Below are positions 35,138 to 45,112 of a DNA stretch of 46,266 nucleotides, in pieces (position 1 is the first letter of the stretch; every line of letters begins with the position of its first letter). The translations under genes and the position numbers were made by a program. Source of the stretch: Lentimicrobium sp. (GTDB lineage: Bacteria > Bacteroidota > Bacteroidia > Bacteroidales > Lentimicrobiaceae); the NCBI GenBank assembly GCA_019429275.1, contig JAHYJC010000036.1, forward strand, positions 1 to 46,266, in the 5' to 3' direction. Below the pieces are notes generated by a model. That model saw only the letters and a list, made by a program, of their open reading frames with translations, was not told the origin of the DNA and ran no database searches.

Positions 35138-35613
35138 AGCGCTTTGAAATTATTACTTTTTATCTGTTCTATTATTCTATCGGTAGCCTGATCAAGCATT
35201 TTATAAACTTTCAGGAAGCCTGAATCGCCACCATAATATGGATCAGGTACCTGAGCTCCGGATACAGGATTAAGTACATTCATAATCAGGTCAACCTTAC
35301 TAAGATCTTCTTTATTCCTTGCCCTCGATGCAACAAGGGCATAATTATTATTATCCATTACAAAGATTCTGTCAAATTCATCAAAATCTTTTGTTTTAAA
35401 TAATCGTGATTTCAACATACTGATGTCAATGCCAAACTCAGCAGCAATTTCCACACTTCTTGGATCAGGCGGGTCGCCGGTATGAAAGGATTCAAAGCCA
35501 CAGGAGTCAACTTCAGCTTCAATATGGTTTTCTGAAAGTTTTTTTCTCATGATTCCTTCGGCCAGGGGAGAACGGCATATGTTGCCCAGACAAACCATCA
35601 AAATTCTTACCAT
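35134..35613 (-). CDS. Low-molecular-weight protein-tyrosine phosphatase
   Basis: A 159-residue protein. The P-loop is Cys8 to Arg14 (CLGNICRS) and the late acid is in VPDPYYGG. This is the LMW-PTP/Wzb fold. It could act on a tyrosine kinase or on protein substrates in capsule control, but no polysaccharide genes are nearby. It overlaps the dehydratase gene and is separated from dnaA by a terminator. Confidence 0.93.
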   Translation of the reverse strand: MVRILMVCLGNICRSPLAEGIMRKKLSENHIEAEVDSCGFESFHTGDPPDPRSVEIAAEFGIDISMLKSRLFKTKDFDEFDRIFVMDNNNYALVASRARNKEDLSKVDLIMNVLNPVSGAQVPDPYYGGDSGFLKVYKMLDQATDRIIEQIKSNNFKAL

Positions 35614-35623
35614 AAAAATAAAT

Positions 35624-35658
35624 TTAAAAAAACCTCATCAAAGCTAAATGATGAGGTT
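35624..35658 (-). terminator. Rho-independent terminator after dnaA
   Basis: On the minus strand, AACCTCATCA (35658-35649) pairs perfectly with TGATGAGGTT (35640-35631) across an 8-base loop, followed by T residues. It separates dnaA from the phosphatase gene. Confidence 0.88.
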
Positions 35659-35686
35659 GAAAAAATGAAATCTATGTGCTTTATAA

Positions 35687-37132
35687 TCAAATTTTTATTT
35701 TCTTTTCTATTTCTTCCACGTAATTCCTGAATTGTTTGTCAGTTTCAATCAGGTTGTTTACAGTGCGGCAGGCATGTAAAACAGTGGCATGGTCTTTATT
35801 CCCGCAATGAAGTCCAATGGTAGCAAGAGAAGATTTAGTGTGTTTCTTTGAGAAGAACATAGCCAGTTGCCTTGCCTGAACAATTTCACGTTTACGGGTC
35901 TTTGAGTTGAGGTGATCAACATGTATGTTGAAAAAGTCACACACAACTTTTTGAATGTAATCAATAGAAATTTCTTTTGATGAATTTTTGACAAACTTGT
36001 CAATCATTTGCCGTGCCAGTTCAATGGTAATGGCTTTCTTATTCAGCGAAGAATGAGCCATCAGGCTAATTAAAGCTCCTTCCAGTTCCCTGACGTTTGT
36101 TGTAATGCTGTATGCCAGATATTCAATTACATCTGCCGGCATTTCAATGCCATCTTTATAAAGGTGTTTCTGAAGGATGGCAATTCGTGTTTCGAGGTCA
36201 GGAACCTGAAGGTCGGCAGCCAATCCCCATTTAAACCTTGAAAGTAAACGGGGTTCAATGCCTTTCATTTCAACCGGTGATTTGTCCGACGTAATTACCA
36301 GTTGTTTGCCGTTTTGATGCAGATGATTGAAAATGTGAAAGAAAACATCCTGGGTTTTTTCTTTACCTGATAAAAACTGAATGTCATCCATCAATAAAAC
36401 GTCAATCATCTGGTAGAAATGAACAAAATCGTTCTGGTTATTATTTTTAACAGCATCAATGAACTGCTGAATAAATTGTTCTGTTGTTACGTAGAGGACT
36501 GTTTTGTCAGGAAACTGGTTTTTTACCTGAATGCCAATGGCATGTGCGAGGTGAGTTTTTCCAAGTCCTGTTAAACTATAAATAAAAATTGGATTAAAGG
36601 CTGTTTTTCCGGGGTTGGTTGCCACTGCATAGCCGGCCGATCTTGCCAGCCTGTTACAATCCCCTTCAACGAAACTATCAAATGAATAGGACTCATTCAA
36701 CTGTGAATGAACTTTTATTTTTCGCAGACCGGGAATTACAAACGGGTTTGGTATTTCCTTAGACGATCCTTTGTTAATATCAATAGGCAGATTTACCGAA
36801 GGATTTCCCAATGCACTCTTATTGCTGGCCGGAACCTGAATTGTGTATGGGTTTCTATTGTCATTCGGACTTTCCATAATTATTGAATACTCTAATCTGC
36901 CCATCGGGCCCAACTCGTTTTTAATTGTTTTCTTCAGTAAATTAATGTAATGTTCCTCAAGCCATTCGTAAAAAAACTGACTGGGTACCTGTATGGTTAA
37001 AACACTGTCTTCGAGTTTTGTTGGTTTTATAGGTGAAAACCAGGTTTTGTAGCTTTGGTAGTTGATGTTGTCCTTAATTATCTTCAGGCAATTATCCCAG
37101 ACTCCATTATGATCTCTTTTCATTCGCAGCAT
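35687..37132 (-). CDS. dnaA: Chromosomal replication initiator DnaA
   Basis: A 481-residue protein. Domain I (about 1-90: NYQSYKTWFSPIKPTKLEDS), a linker to about 140, AAA+ domain III with Walker A LTGLGKTHLAHAIG and Walker B VLLMDDIQFLSG, and domain IV with the DNA-binding signature CGNKDHATVLHACRTV near the end. It binds DnaA boxes and opens oriC. The upstream flank shows no cluster of DnaA boxes, so oriC is not evident here. Confidence 0.96.
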   Translation of the reverse strand: MLRMKRDHNGVWDNCLKIIKDNINYQSYKTWFSPIKPTKLEDSVLTIQVPSQFFYEWLEEHYINLLKKTIKNELGPMGRLEYSIIMESPNDNRNPYTIQVPASNKSALGNPSVNLPIDINKGSSKEIPNPFVIPGLRKIKVHSQLNESYSFDSFVEGDCNRLARSAGYAVATNPGKTAFNPIFIYSLTGLGKTHLAHAIGIQVKNQFPDKTVLYVTTEQFIQQFIDAVKNNNQNDFVHFYQMIDVLLMDDIQFLSGKEKTQDVFFHIFNHLHQNGKQLVITSDKSPVEMKGIEPRLLSRFKWGLAADLQVPDLETRIAILQKHLYKDGIEMPADVIEYLAYSITTNVRELEGALISLMAHSSLNKKAITIELARQMIDKFVKNSSKEISIDYIQKVVCDFFNIHVDHLNSKTRKREIVQARQLAMFFSKKHTKSSLATIGLHCGNKDHATVLHACRTVNNLIETDKQFRNYVEEIEKKIKI

Positions 37133-37363
37133 TGTGTTGATAAAGTTAATAAAAAGATCTTAGTTTTCCGGTTTTTTAAGTGACTATTTCTTTATCATTT
37201 AAAAGGGGATTAGCCCGAAATAAATTTATGAACAGTCCTGATTTATTTTTCAACAAAAATGATCCTAAAAAAGTGAAAAAAAAAATATTATTGCTCTTGT
37301 TTATTCAGAAAATAATATTATAACTTTTTTAGAGGAATTACAGTGTTGCTTGATTCTCAAATC

Positions 37364-37984
37364 TTATGTAGTTTTCAAATATGTGATGTTACTTTCATGT
37401 GTTTTCCGGAACCTCAATTTAATTCTGTCTGCTTCATTTTTTCTTATGCTGTAGGTTATTGTACAGACGTTATTGAATTGATTATCAATTATATGAAGAT
37501 TTTCTTCTTTGATTATCCTCATCACATCATTCATAGTCTCAAAGGGAAACTCAATTTTATAAATCTCATTCACAGTTCGTTCTACAATTTCAGTCTGTGA
37601 AATTGCTGCCCGTGCCGCAGTTTTGTAAGCATTAATCAGACCACTAACCCCCAGCTTTGTTCCTCCAAAATACCTGATAACTACAATAAGAATATTTGTC
37701 AGGTCAAAGGATAATAATTGGCCATGAATAGGTTTGCCGGCAGTACCGCCCGGCTCACCGTCATCATTGATTCGCCAGGCCGATTTATCGGCTCCCAGTA
37801 TGTAAGCGTAACAATGATGCCTGGCATCATAGTATTCTTTTCTTAGGTTATCCAGAATTTGTTTTACAGTTTCTTCGTTCTCAACCGGAAATGCCAGAGC
37901 AATAAATTTGCTTCCTTTCTCTTTGTAAATACCTGAACTGTTTTTTACGATTGTTTTGTAGGTGTCTTCAAAAAGCATATTCAT
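37364..37984 (-). CDS. YigZ/IMPACT family protein
   Basis: A 206-residue protein (possibly from the second Met at 37978). The UPF0029 core has the motif DDGEPGGTAGKPI, then the YFGGTKLGVSGLINAYK segment typical of the family. C-terminal residues form an EF-G-like domain. The function is unknown; the eukaryotic IMPACT protein acts on translational control by GCN1. It is upstream of dnaA on the same strand, separated by about 230 bases. Confidence 0.88.
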   Translation of the reverse strand: MNMLFEDTYKTIVKNSSGIYKEKGSKFIALAFPVENEETVKQILDNLRKEYYDARHHCYAYILGADKSAWRINDDGEPGGTAGKPIHGQLLSFDLTNILIVVIRYFGGTKLGVSGLINAYKTAARAAISQTEIVERTVNEIYKIEFPFETMNDVMRIIKEENLHIIDNQFNNVCTITYSIRKNEADRIKLRFRKTHESNITYLKTT

Positions 37985-38238
37985 CCTATTTACTTAGATA
38001 TCATTACCAAGTTTAAATTTGGCAGTGTATCAGGATTGTTTTCCAAACTTACTCATAATTTTGAATGGAAATCCTTTTAAAATGTTTTTTATTTTCTTTT
38101 TTGCCGAATTGTTGAAGTTAATAACTCGTTACACAATTTCCTTCATTGGATTATTAAATATTCAACTATCCTTACATTTGCGACCTGAATTCGACAACCT
38201 GCCGGTTATTGAGCTGTTATTTTTAAACCTGGTTTATT

Positions 38239-39183
38239 TTGCATACATTATTTATTGATATCCAGTCAAGTAAAGGTGAACTGGCCGCATTACTTACTGC
38301 AGTTTTTTGGACAATTACCGCCCTGGCATTTGAATCGGCCAGCAAAAAAGTAGGTTCATTGTCGGTTAACCTTATCAGGCTCTTCCTTGCCTTTATATTT
38401 TTATCGCTTTTCGGACTCTTAACCGGTCGGGGAATGTTCCCTGTGGGTGCAAATGCTCACCAGTGGATTTGGCTATCAGTTTCGGGCCTTATTGGTTTTG
38501 TCCTAGGTGATTTATTCCTTTTTCAGGCTTATGTGGTCATTGGTGCCAGAATTTCAATGTTAATTATGGCACTGGCGCCGCCTATTGCGGCTGTAACAGG
38601 CTGGCTGCTAATGGATGAAACCATGTCAGCTTCAAATATGCTTGGTATGGTACTTACTTTTACGGGCATTAGCATGGCAATTCTCGGAAGAAAAGATCGG
38701 GAAACTTTGGAACTAAAACAGAAAAACAATTTTGGAAGATTGGGTTTCAAATATCCGTTAAAGGGATTGCTGCTTGCCTTTGGAGGTGCTGCAGGGCAGG
38801 GCGTTGGCCTCGTTCTGAGTAAGTATGGTATGGGCGACTATGATCCTTTTACAGCTACCCAAATAAGGGTCATTACCGGAGTGGTAGGATTTGTAATCAT
38901 CATTCTTGCTGCCAGAGCAACTGGCCAGGTGCAAATGGCTTTAAAGAATCCATCTGCTTTGAAGAGATTAAGTCTGGGATCGTTTTTCGGCCCATTCCTG
39001 GGCGTTTCATTTTCACTCATTGCTGTTCAGCATACTTCGTCAGGCATCGCTTCCACAATTATGTCAATTGTGCCGGTTCTTATTATTGCACCTGCTGTGA
39101 TAATTATGAAAGAAAAAGTTACCTGGCAGGAAATTGCAGGTGCAATACTTGCAGTGGCAGGTGTTTCTTTGTTTTTTATGTAG
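38239..39183 (+). CDS. EamA-family transporter
   Basis: A 314-residue membrane protein, with ten predicted helices in two EamA repeats (about 15-140 and 175-310). PVLIIAPAVIIMKEKVTWQE is the conserved end of repeat two. It likely exports or exchanges a small metabolite. The start is TTG 38239, since no ATG fits; the true start could lie slightly downstream. Confidence 0.82.
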   Translation: MHTLFIDIQSSKGELAALLTAVFWTITALAFESASKKVGSLSVNLIRLFLAFIFLSLFGLLTGRGMFPVGANAHQWIWLSVSGLIGFVLGDLFLFQAYVVIGARISMLIMALAPPIAAVTGWLLMDETMSASNMLGMVLTFTGISMAILGRKDRETLELKQKNNFGRLGFKYPLKGLLLAFGGAAGQGVGLVLSKYGMGDYDPFTATQIRVITGVVGFVIIILAARATGQVQMALKNPSALKRLSLGSFFGPFLGVSFSLIAVQHTSSGIASTIMSIVPVLIIAPAVIIMKEKVTWQEIAGAILAVAGVSLFFM

Positions 39184-39207
39184 TTTTTTCGGAGGGTATT
39201 TCAGGCA

Positions 39208-39675
39208 CTAATCCTTCCTGATGGCCCACTTTTCTTTTAGTTCCATACTGATGCGCTTATAGTCCCACTCATTCAGGATACTTCTTCCCGGCACATCTAT
39301 TTTGTGTTTTTTTTGTTCTTCAAGCTTAATGTACCAGTCTTCTCCTTCGGGAAGATCGCCTGGTTTACGCGGAATAATATGCAGGTGAAGATGCTCAAGA
39401 CTTTGTCCTGCGGACTCACCTTCCTGCAACGACCAGTCATAGGCATCAGTGCCATACATGTTTTTTAGAAAAGAAGTTATCTTTCTTGCAAAACCAAAGA
39501 AAGCTGAAATTTCATCTTCGGTCAGATCAAACAAACTATTTACATGGCGGGCAGGAATAACCAGTGAATGTCCGGGTAAAATAGGGGAGTGGTTGTAAAT
39601 GGCCAGAAAATTGTTTTCACCGGCAAATGCCGATTCTTTTATATGCTCTGTGCAAAAGGGACATTTTGTTTCCAT
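39208..39675 (-). CDS. HIT-family nucleotide-binding protein
   Basis: About 155 residues from ATG 39675 (METKCPFC). The histidine triad is in SLEHLHLHIIPR. HIT proteins hydrolyse or transfer nucleotides, such as dinucleoside polyphosphates. An upstream in-frame start would overlap the neighbour, whose TGA overlaps this ATG by one base (TGATG), so the two genes are translationally coupled. Confidence 0.88.
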   Translation of the reverse strand: METKCPFCTEHIKESAFAGENNFLAIYNHSPILPGHSLVIPARHVNSLFDLTEDEISAFFGFARKITSFLKNMYGTDAYDWSLQEGESAGQSLEHLHLHIIPRKPGDLPEGEDWYIKLEEQKKHKIDVPGRSILNEWDYKRISMELKEKWAIRKD

Positions 39676-40682
39676 CAGTAGAAATGTGTTGTTACGTTGG
39701 GCTCTTTGTATGTCTTGGGATTTCCGCTCTGATAACCTTTGCATAGCTCCTGAAAAATGCAGGTTTCATGATCAAGCAAAGCTATCATCAGGTCAAAGGT
39801 ACATGGATTTTTTGAACATTTGTGATCTGTACAAAGGGTAATCTCATTGCAACATGATCGCCCAAGAGGCCAGAAGATATCATTCATTGTCCATGGCTTT
39901 TTACCTGAAACTTTAGATATTATTCCGAAAGCGTCGATGCAGGCCTGCCTGACAGGTTCATCTGTTTCAACCCGGAGTTTGTTGCGGAGTTTGAAATCGT
40001 ATTTCTTATCCATTACCTCAATGCAACCTAACCTGAGCAAAACTCTTTGCATGTGATAGTCAACAATTGGAACAAAATTTTCTTCATCATAAACATGATA
40101 CAAACCGGCATCAAAAAGTAATTTGAGCAGAAACGATGACTTTTTGTATTTGCTGTCAGAGAATGTAATACTTTCAGAAATCAGTTCATAAAAGCCCCTG
40201 GAATGGTTGACCAGCATGTTACTGCTTTCTTTTAACAGATTTTCAAACAAACCCCTGTATTTGATAACTATCAGGTTGTTGATGTCTTTAAACAAGACAA
40301 CCCGTTCTTCAATGTTGTCAAGCGTTGAATCTTTTAAAAGTCCGCTTGCTGAAAATTGTCGTAGCAATAAGTCCTGAATTTCACCTGGATCAAGAACCGA
40401 AACGCTCACCGGATTAAGCAAAGGCGAACTCTCTGCAGCAAGTTGGCAGAAAGCATGCTCAATATAGTCCCAACCATAGAGATTCAGATGCGGCTGATAA
40501 AGATTGTGTGTTTGATGGCAGATGGCAACTGCATTGAAAAGCATGCTTAGCTTTACCTCAATGGAAAAATCATTTTTCAGGAAAGGTCTTTCAAAAAATG
40601 AACTCTTTACCCTTATTTCTTTAAGTATTTCTCCAACCGACCTGCAGCTTTGTTCGTTAACAATTACCATTTTTAATGTCAA
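39675..40682 (-). CDS. Uncharacterised protein with a C-terminal Cys cluster
   Basis: A 335-residue protein. The N-terminal two thirds are helical (DYHMQRVLLRLGCIEV; a helix-hairpin-helix-like region is possible). Near the end Cys277-x6-Cys284-x4-Cys289-x4-Cys294 resembles an iron-sulfur loop like those of HhH-GPD DNA glycosylases, and the preceding KKPWTMNDIFWPLGRSC also suggests a DNA-repair-type fold, though I do not recognise the family. It is coupled to the downstream HIT gene and its start overlaps the OmpA gene stop by 4 bases. Confidence 0.6.
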   Translation of the reverse strand: MTLKMVIVNEQSCRSVGEILKEIRVKSSFFERPFLKNDFSIEVKLSMLFNAVAICHQTHNLYQPHLNLYGWDYIEHAFCQLAAESSPLLNPVSVSVLDPGEIQDLLLRQFSASGLLKDSTLDNIEERVVLFKDINNLIVIKYRGLFENLLKESSNMLVNHSRGFYELISESITFSDSKYKKSSFLLKLLFDAGLYHVYDEENFVPIVDYHMQRVLLRLGCIEVMDKKYDFKLRNKLRVETDEPVRQACIDAFGIISKVSGKKPWTMNDIFWPLGRSCCNEITLCTDHKCSKNPCTFDLMIALLDHETCIFQELCKGYQSGNPKTYKEPNVTTHFY

Positions 40683-43042
40683 TCAAAAACAATTTTCATT
40701 TCCACCCTTCTGTTTTGTTGGCGGCCAGCAGGAGTGGCATTGTCAGCCACCGGCCTTTCCTGTCCAAACCATTCTGTCCTGATTCTATATTCCTGCACAC
40801 CCTGTTTTATCAGATAATCTTTTACAGCCTGGGCTCTGTTTTTCGAAAGTTCCATGTTCTTCTCAGGTTTACCAGTGTTATCGGTGTGGCCCGATAACTG
40901 AACTTTCCATTCAGGTTTCTGAAGCATCAGTCCGGCCAGTTCAATAAGAGAAGGGAATGAAATAGTTTTAATAACCGATTTTCCCGATTCGAATTCAAGA
41001 TTTGAAAAAGCACGGTCAAGAATTTCCTGTTCCTTTTTCTCAATAGCCGGACATCCGTTATTTTCGGGTACACCTTTTATGGTAGGGCAGAGGTCATATT
41101 TATCAGAAATTCCATCACCATCCGTATCCGGGCAACCCATAAATTCTTTTGGACCAGGAATATGAGGGCAGTCGTCGTCTTCGTCAGGAACACCATCTTT
41201 GTCGCTGTCGGCAAAAGGACAACCACTAAATTCAGTTTTGCCGGGAATATCAGGACACTCATCGAAACGATCAGGAATGCCATCTCCGTCGCGATCGGGG
41301 CAACCATTAAATTCTGGCAATCCGGCCTGATCGGGACATTCATCGAGATGATCAACGACCCCATCGCCATCTGAATCGGGACAACCGGAATATTGGGGTA
41401 AGCCAGGATGATCGGGACACTGGTCGGTGTGATCAGGAATTCCATCGCCATCGCGGTCTGGACAACCATTTAACTCTGGCAACCCTTTATCATAAGGACA
41501 TTCATCCTGGTCGTCCTGAATTCCATCACCATCGGTATCAGGACATCCCATTAAAGCCCAAACGCCGGGTATGTCAGGACATTTGTCAATTTTGTCGCTA
41601 ATGGCGTCATTATCCTTATCGCGTGGGGCTTTTTTGAAAATCCCGAACTTAACCATTGCATATGCATCAAATCCGTATATTTCATCGGCTATGCTGTTTC
41701 TGATCAGAGAATTTGAGCCAATCCAGACAGGACCTAACCTGAGGCTGATACCAGCATTAAACCTGCTAAATTGATCAACTGACAGGGGTACCGCAACTCC
41801 AAACCACTTATTATCCCACCGTGGTGTGAGGCTATAGGAAGTAAAATAATGCGTTTTGGCAATCATATTGGTTCCTTTTCTCAGCGCAAAGTAGGGCGTA
41901 AAATTCACATAAAACCCTGAACCAAGATTGTAATCTGCCTGAAAAGTTAATGCAGTAGGCAATCCCATCTTAAAAGTTTCACTGGTATGATCAATGAACC
42001 CGAATCTGTTTCGTAATGTATCGTTAAAATCCTCAACTGATTCGAAATTCATACCATTAATGTCCCAGTTTCTGATGTCAGCAACAAAGTCCTGGCTATG
42101 ATATCCTTTATTATATCTCACATTTCCGAAATCAATTAAAGAAACTCCAAACCTGAATAAATATTTATTTTTATCCTCCCTTTGCAGTCCTTCCTGACCA
42201 TCCATGGTATAGGTATATTTTTGAATATCAGGCCTGTATTCATATACCAGTCCTACATCAAAACCAAAACCCGGATCAGAGAGGCCACTGATTTGAGGAA
42301 CGAAGTCTTCATCAAAAGTGTCGGAGATTCCATAGTTTACTTTTGATTGGAAAAGTGAAAGCGTGTCAGGACTATCAAGCCTGAAATTCAGATCCTGAAT
42401 AAATGCATAGCCCGATGCAGCTCCCTGCAAAAGCTTCAGGGTTGCTCCGCCTTTCAGGAAATGTTTTTCTCTGTTCATGATAACAGTCGCATAGGTAACC
42501 CCGAATTCAAGCCACCCGTTTGATTGAATACTTAAGTTGGCATTGTTAAGTGTTTTGTATAGAAGAGGTTGATAATTAAAGCCTTCCCACGCAAGTTGAG
42601 CAAGGTCTTCGGTGATGTTATCGACATTTGCAATGACCCTCACCCTCGAAGTAAAAGCCATTGAAGAACGCTGACCAAGGTTTACCATAAAAGACGGAAG
42701 TATGATAGAGGCACCGGCGAAAATTCTGGCATCCTCTCCATTAATATTTCTTGTCAGATATTTATCAACAAAATCATCTTCTTCCCAACTGATTTTGTTA
42801 AGGATGGCTTTGCGCTTTATTGAAAGATAATTGTTATTGAAAGCTGTTTCTACGCCAAAAATTTCCATGTCGAATTTGTACCTGCTATCGGCAATAGAAG
42901 CAGGTTGATAAAGTACGCCACTAACGCCTGCATAATTGCTTTGGGCAAAAGGCATGAAGGGTTGCGAAAATGTTTTAAAAACAAAAATTAAGTTTATCAA
43001 AGCAATGATAAACAATGACATAAAGGCGTGGTTGTTTTTCAT
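40679..43042 (-). CDS. OmpA-family outer membrane protein with TSP3 repeats
   Basis: A 787-residue protein. Residues 1-26 are a signal peptide. Residues 30-460 form a beta-barrel-like region (DUF5723-type, many aromatic strand ends). Residues 472-663 hold seven thrombospondin type 3 repeats with DxDxDGxxDxxDxCP calcium motifs. The C-terminus (about 680-787) is an OmpA peptidoglycan-binding domain (LSGHTDNTGKPEKNMELSKN). It likely spans the envelope and anchors to the cell wall. Confidence 0.88.
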   Translation of the reverse strand: MKNNHAFMSLFIIALINLIFVFKTFSQPFMPFAQSNYAGVSGVLYQPASIADSRYKFDMEIFGVETAFNNNYLSIKRKAILNKISWEEDDFVDKYLTRNINGEDARIFAGASIILPSFMVNLGQRSSMAFTSRVRVIANVDNITEDLAQLAWEGFNYQPLLYKTLNNANLSIQSNGWLEFGVTYATVIMNREKHFLKGGATLKLLQGAASGYAFIQDLNFRLDSPDTLSLFQSKVNYGISDTFDEDFVPQISGLSDPGFGFDVGLVYEYRPDIQKYTYTMDGQEGLQREDKNKYLFRFGVSLIDFGNVRYNKGYHSQDFVADIRNWDINGMNFESVEDFNDTLRNRFGFIDHTSETFKMGLPTALTFQADYNLGSGFYVNFTPYFALRKGTNMIAKTHYFTSYSLTPRWDNKWFGVAVPLSVDQFSRFNAGISLRLGPVWIGSNSLIRNSIADEIYGFDAYAMVKFGIFKKAPRDKDNDAISDKIDKCPDIPGVWALMGCPDTDGDGIQDDQDECPYDKGLPELNGCPDRDGDGIPDHTDQCPDHPGLPQYSGCPDSDGDGVVDHLDECPDQAGLPEFNGCPDRDGDGIPDRFDECPDIPGKTEFSGCPFADSDKDGVPDEDDDCPHIPGPKEFMGCPDTDGDGISDKYDLCPTIKGVPENNGCPAIEKKEQEILDRAFSNLEFESGKSVIKTISFPSLIELAGLMLQKPEWKVQLSGHTDNTGKPEKNMELSKNRAQAVKDYLIKQGVQEYRIRTEWFGQERPVADNATPAGRQQNRRVEMKIVFD
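41049..41625 (-). repeat. Thrombospondin type 3 repeat block
   Basis: Seven repeats of about 27 codons encode the calcium-binding consensus with CPD/CPx endings. The DNA copies are similar but not identical, so they are old or under codon drift. Confidence 0.75.
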
Positions 43043-43166
43043 GAACCTAAGCTATTGTGATGTTGAAAATTACCTATTTATTATAAATAAACAAAATGAC
43101 AGATTGTAATTTATTTGAGGTGAAAATTAAATTCATTCAAAATTTTTCGATTAACCTTTTCCTTTT

Positions 43167-44030
43167 TTATGCAGCAATCATAAGTATAGCAATTAATGCA
43201 AACAAAATTCCTATCCAGTTCAATGGCCTGAGTTTCTCCTTAAAAATCAGATAACCAATAATTGAAGATAGAGCTACTACGCTGATGTTAACCAAAGGAA
43301 CAAACACAGAAACCTGAATGACTTCAAATCCTTTAAGCAGATAATACATTGAAAACCAATTTAATATTCCTAAAATCATTCCTCCAAGGAGGTTCTTTAT
43401 TTTAAATACTTTGACGCCTTTAGATATTCTGAAAAGGGAAATGATAAGTCCAATGAAAAACGCAACCATAAAGGCTGTTGCTGCGTAGCTTACATAATCT
43501 CCTGACCCTTTTCCTGAAAGGAAAAAGTGTTGTGTCACTTTCACTGTTGAATCATTCAAACCCATAAACATGAATACTGACAACGGAATCCAGATAAATT
43601 TTAACGAAACTTTTTCCTTATTATCTTTTTTCAAAGTCAGATAAAGGGCCACGAGGGCAAGAACAATCCCGGAAATTTTGAGTACACCGGCTTCATCGCC
43701 CAAAAACACAAGGCCCAGTAAAACAGGTATAACAACTGACATTCTGCTACTTATAGCTGTAATTGCGACACCCGCCTTACGAGTCGATATCGAAAACAAT
43801 ACAAAACCCGAAATAAGTAAACCACCAGTTAGCAAAGCCATTGGGAACCATGATGACATAGCAATGGCTGAAATGTTTTGTTCCCAATTGATAAAGTTGA
43901 AGCCGAAAAGTGATCCTACGATGTAATTGATAGTGATGGCAGAAAAATCATCAATGCCAAATTTTCCAAAGAGTTTAAAACAGATGAGAATTAATGTACT
44001 AGCTGTAATTGCGAGTATGAGATAGAGCAT
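43167..44030 (-). CDS. EamA-like transporter
   Basis: A 287-residue protein with about nine membrane helices in two EamA repeats. The second repeat ends ALSSIIGYLIFKEKLRPLNW. It is unrelated in detail to the transporter at 38239. The substrate is unknown. A TACATTTG box on the minus strand at 44053-44046 may be its -7 element, only 16 bases before the start. Confidence 0.8.
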   Translation of the reverse strand: MLYLILAITASTLILICFKLFGKFGIDDFSAITINYIVGSLFGFNFINWEQNISAIAMSSWFPMALLTGGLLISGFVLFSISTRKAGVAITAISSRMSVVIPVLLGLVFLGDEAGVLKISGIVLALVALYLTLKKDNKEKVSLKFIWIPLSVFMFMGLNDSTVKVTQHFFLSGKGSGDYVSYAATAFMVAFFIGLIISLFRISKGVKVFKIKNLLGGMILGILNWFSMYYLLKGFEVIQVSVFVPLVNISVVALSSIIGYLIFKEKLRPLNWIGILFALIAILMIAA

Positions 44031-44045
44031 TTTTCAGAATTTTGG

Positions 44046-44053
44046 CAAATGTA
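44046..44053 (-). promoter_or_regulatory. Candidate -7 box for the EamA-like gene
   Basis: TACATTTG fits TAnnTTTG on the minus strand and predicts a very short leader. Confidence 0.35.
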
Positions 44054-44083
44054 AACAAATGAGGCCTTGGCGTTAACATGATT

Positions 44084-45097
44084 TCATGTTTTTCTGATAT
44101 TCAGAAATACAGGCAAATATTTCAGATTTGCATCCGGAGATTGGCATAGATCAATGCAATCATCAGATTTTAAATAGTTTAATTTCAGATATTTATCTAA
44201 TACACCAATCATGCATTTCATCCCTGACATTTTCATAAAATCTCTAATGTTAAGGGGTGTTTCACAAAGAAAACTATGCAGACTTTTATAAGTCCTTTCA
44301 GCAAGATTGCAGTTGAGCCTGATAAAATCATAGAATTCAGGTAATGAATTAAGACAGAGAGTCATTACTTCAGCCAGATTATTACTCAATCCAAGAATAA
44401 TATGGTCATGATCTTCTACTAAAAAAGCCGTTTCGGGTATGTCTTTACAGTTTAGAATAACCTTATCGGTGTTGATTACCGAACTATCGTATTGCGAAAA
44501 CTCATCAAAAACCAGTCTTGTAGGTTTGAAAATATTCTCAAACCTGAAGAAATCCTCAACTGAAAATAATTTATAAACATGAGATAATAAAATTTCTGGC
44601 GCAGTTTGCTGAGTAATATCAGGAAACAGATTATTAACCAAAGATGATTCAACCCGTTCAACTCGTTCAATGTAAAGAGCCGTGCAGAATTTTTCGGATA
44701 TAGTCTTGTCCAATCCGAACTCTTCCATCCATTTGGCCATCAACGAAACAGAAATGGAACAATCAGTCAAATAGAAATACAATATTAAAGTATGAATTTC
44801 AGGGCTGAAATTCTTATTTTCCCCAACCTTATAAAGCTCATTCAAAAGGTATTTAAGACTCTCATTAGAATCAAAAAGCTCCGGAATTTTTCCAGAATCC
44901 AGCATAATTTTGGTATGAAGAAACCCAGCAGGGAAAGGGATATTTTCGAAAATATAATAATTTATTTTTATGGTTTCAGGCGAAACTGCCAGTATAATAT
45001 CAGTTGAACTACCATTGCTGAGAAGCACAGGGGTTGAACTATCAGTTATGTTGTTAAAATATAAATACTTGCGGTTGTAGCTGAAGCGGAGATTCAT
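44084..45097 (-). CDS. Uncharacterised protein
   Basis: A 337-residue protein I do not recognise. There is no signal peptide or membrane helix. It is rich in Asn, Ser and acidic residues, with helix-forming middle parts (YLTDCSISVSLMAKWMEEFG; EILLSHVYKLFSVEDFF) and a few scattered Cys. It stands alone and divergent from prmC, with a mirrored promoter pair between them. Confidence 0.55.
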   Translation of the reverse strand: MNLRFSYNRKYLYFNNITDSSTPVLLSNGSSTDIILAVSPETIKINYYIFENIPFPAGFLHTKIMLDSGKIPELFDSNESLKYLLNELYKVGENKNFSPEIHTLILYFYLTDCSISVSLMAKWMEEFGLDKTISEKFCTALYIERVERVESSLVNNLFPDITQQTAPEILLSHVYKLFSVEDFFRFENIFKPTRLVFDEFSQYDSSVINTDKVILNCKDIPETAFLVEDHDHIILGLSNNLAEVMTLCLNSLPEFYDFIRLNCNLAERTYKSLHSFLCETPLNIRDFMKMSGMKCMIGVLDKYLKLNYLKSDDCIDLCQSPDANLKYLPVFLNIRKT

Positions 45098-45112
45098 TTC
45101 TCTTATTTAATA

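Noticed and set aside
37133-37363. oriC upstream of dnaA
   Set aside because: The region is AT-rich but has no cluster of TTATCCACA-type boxes; Bacteroidota origins are often away from dnaA.
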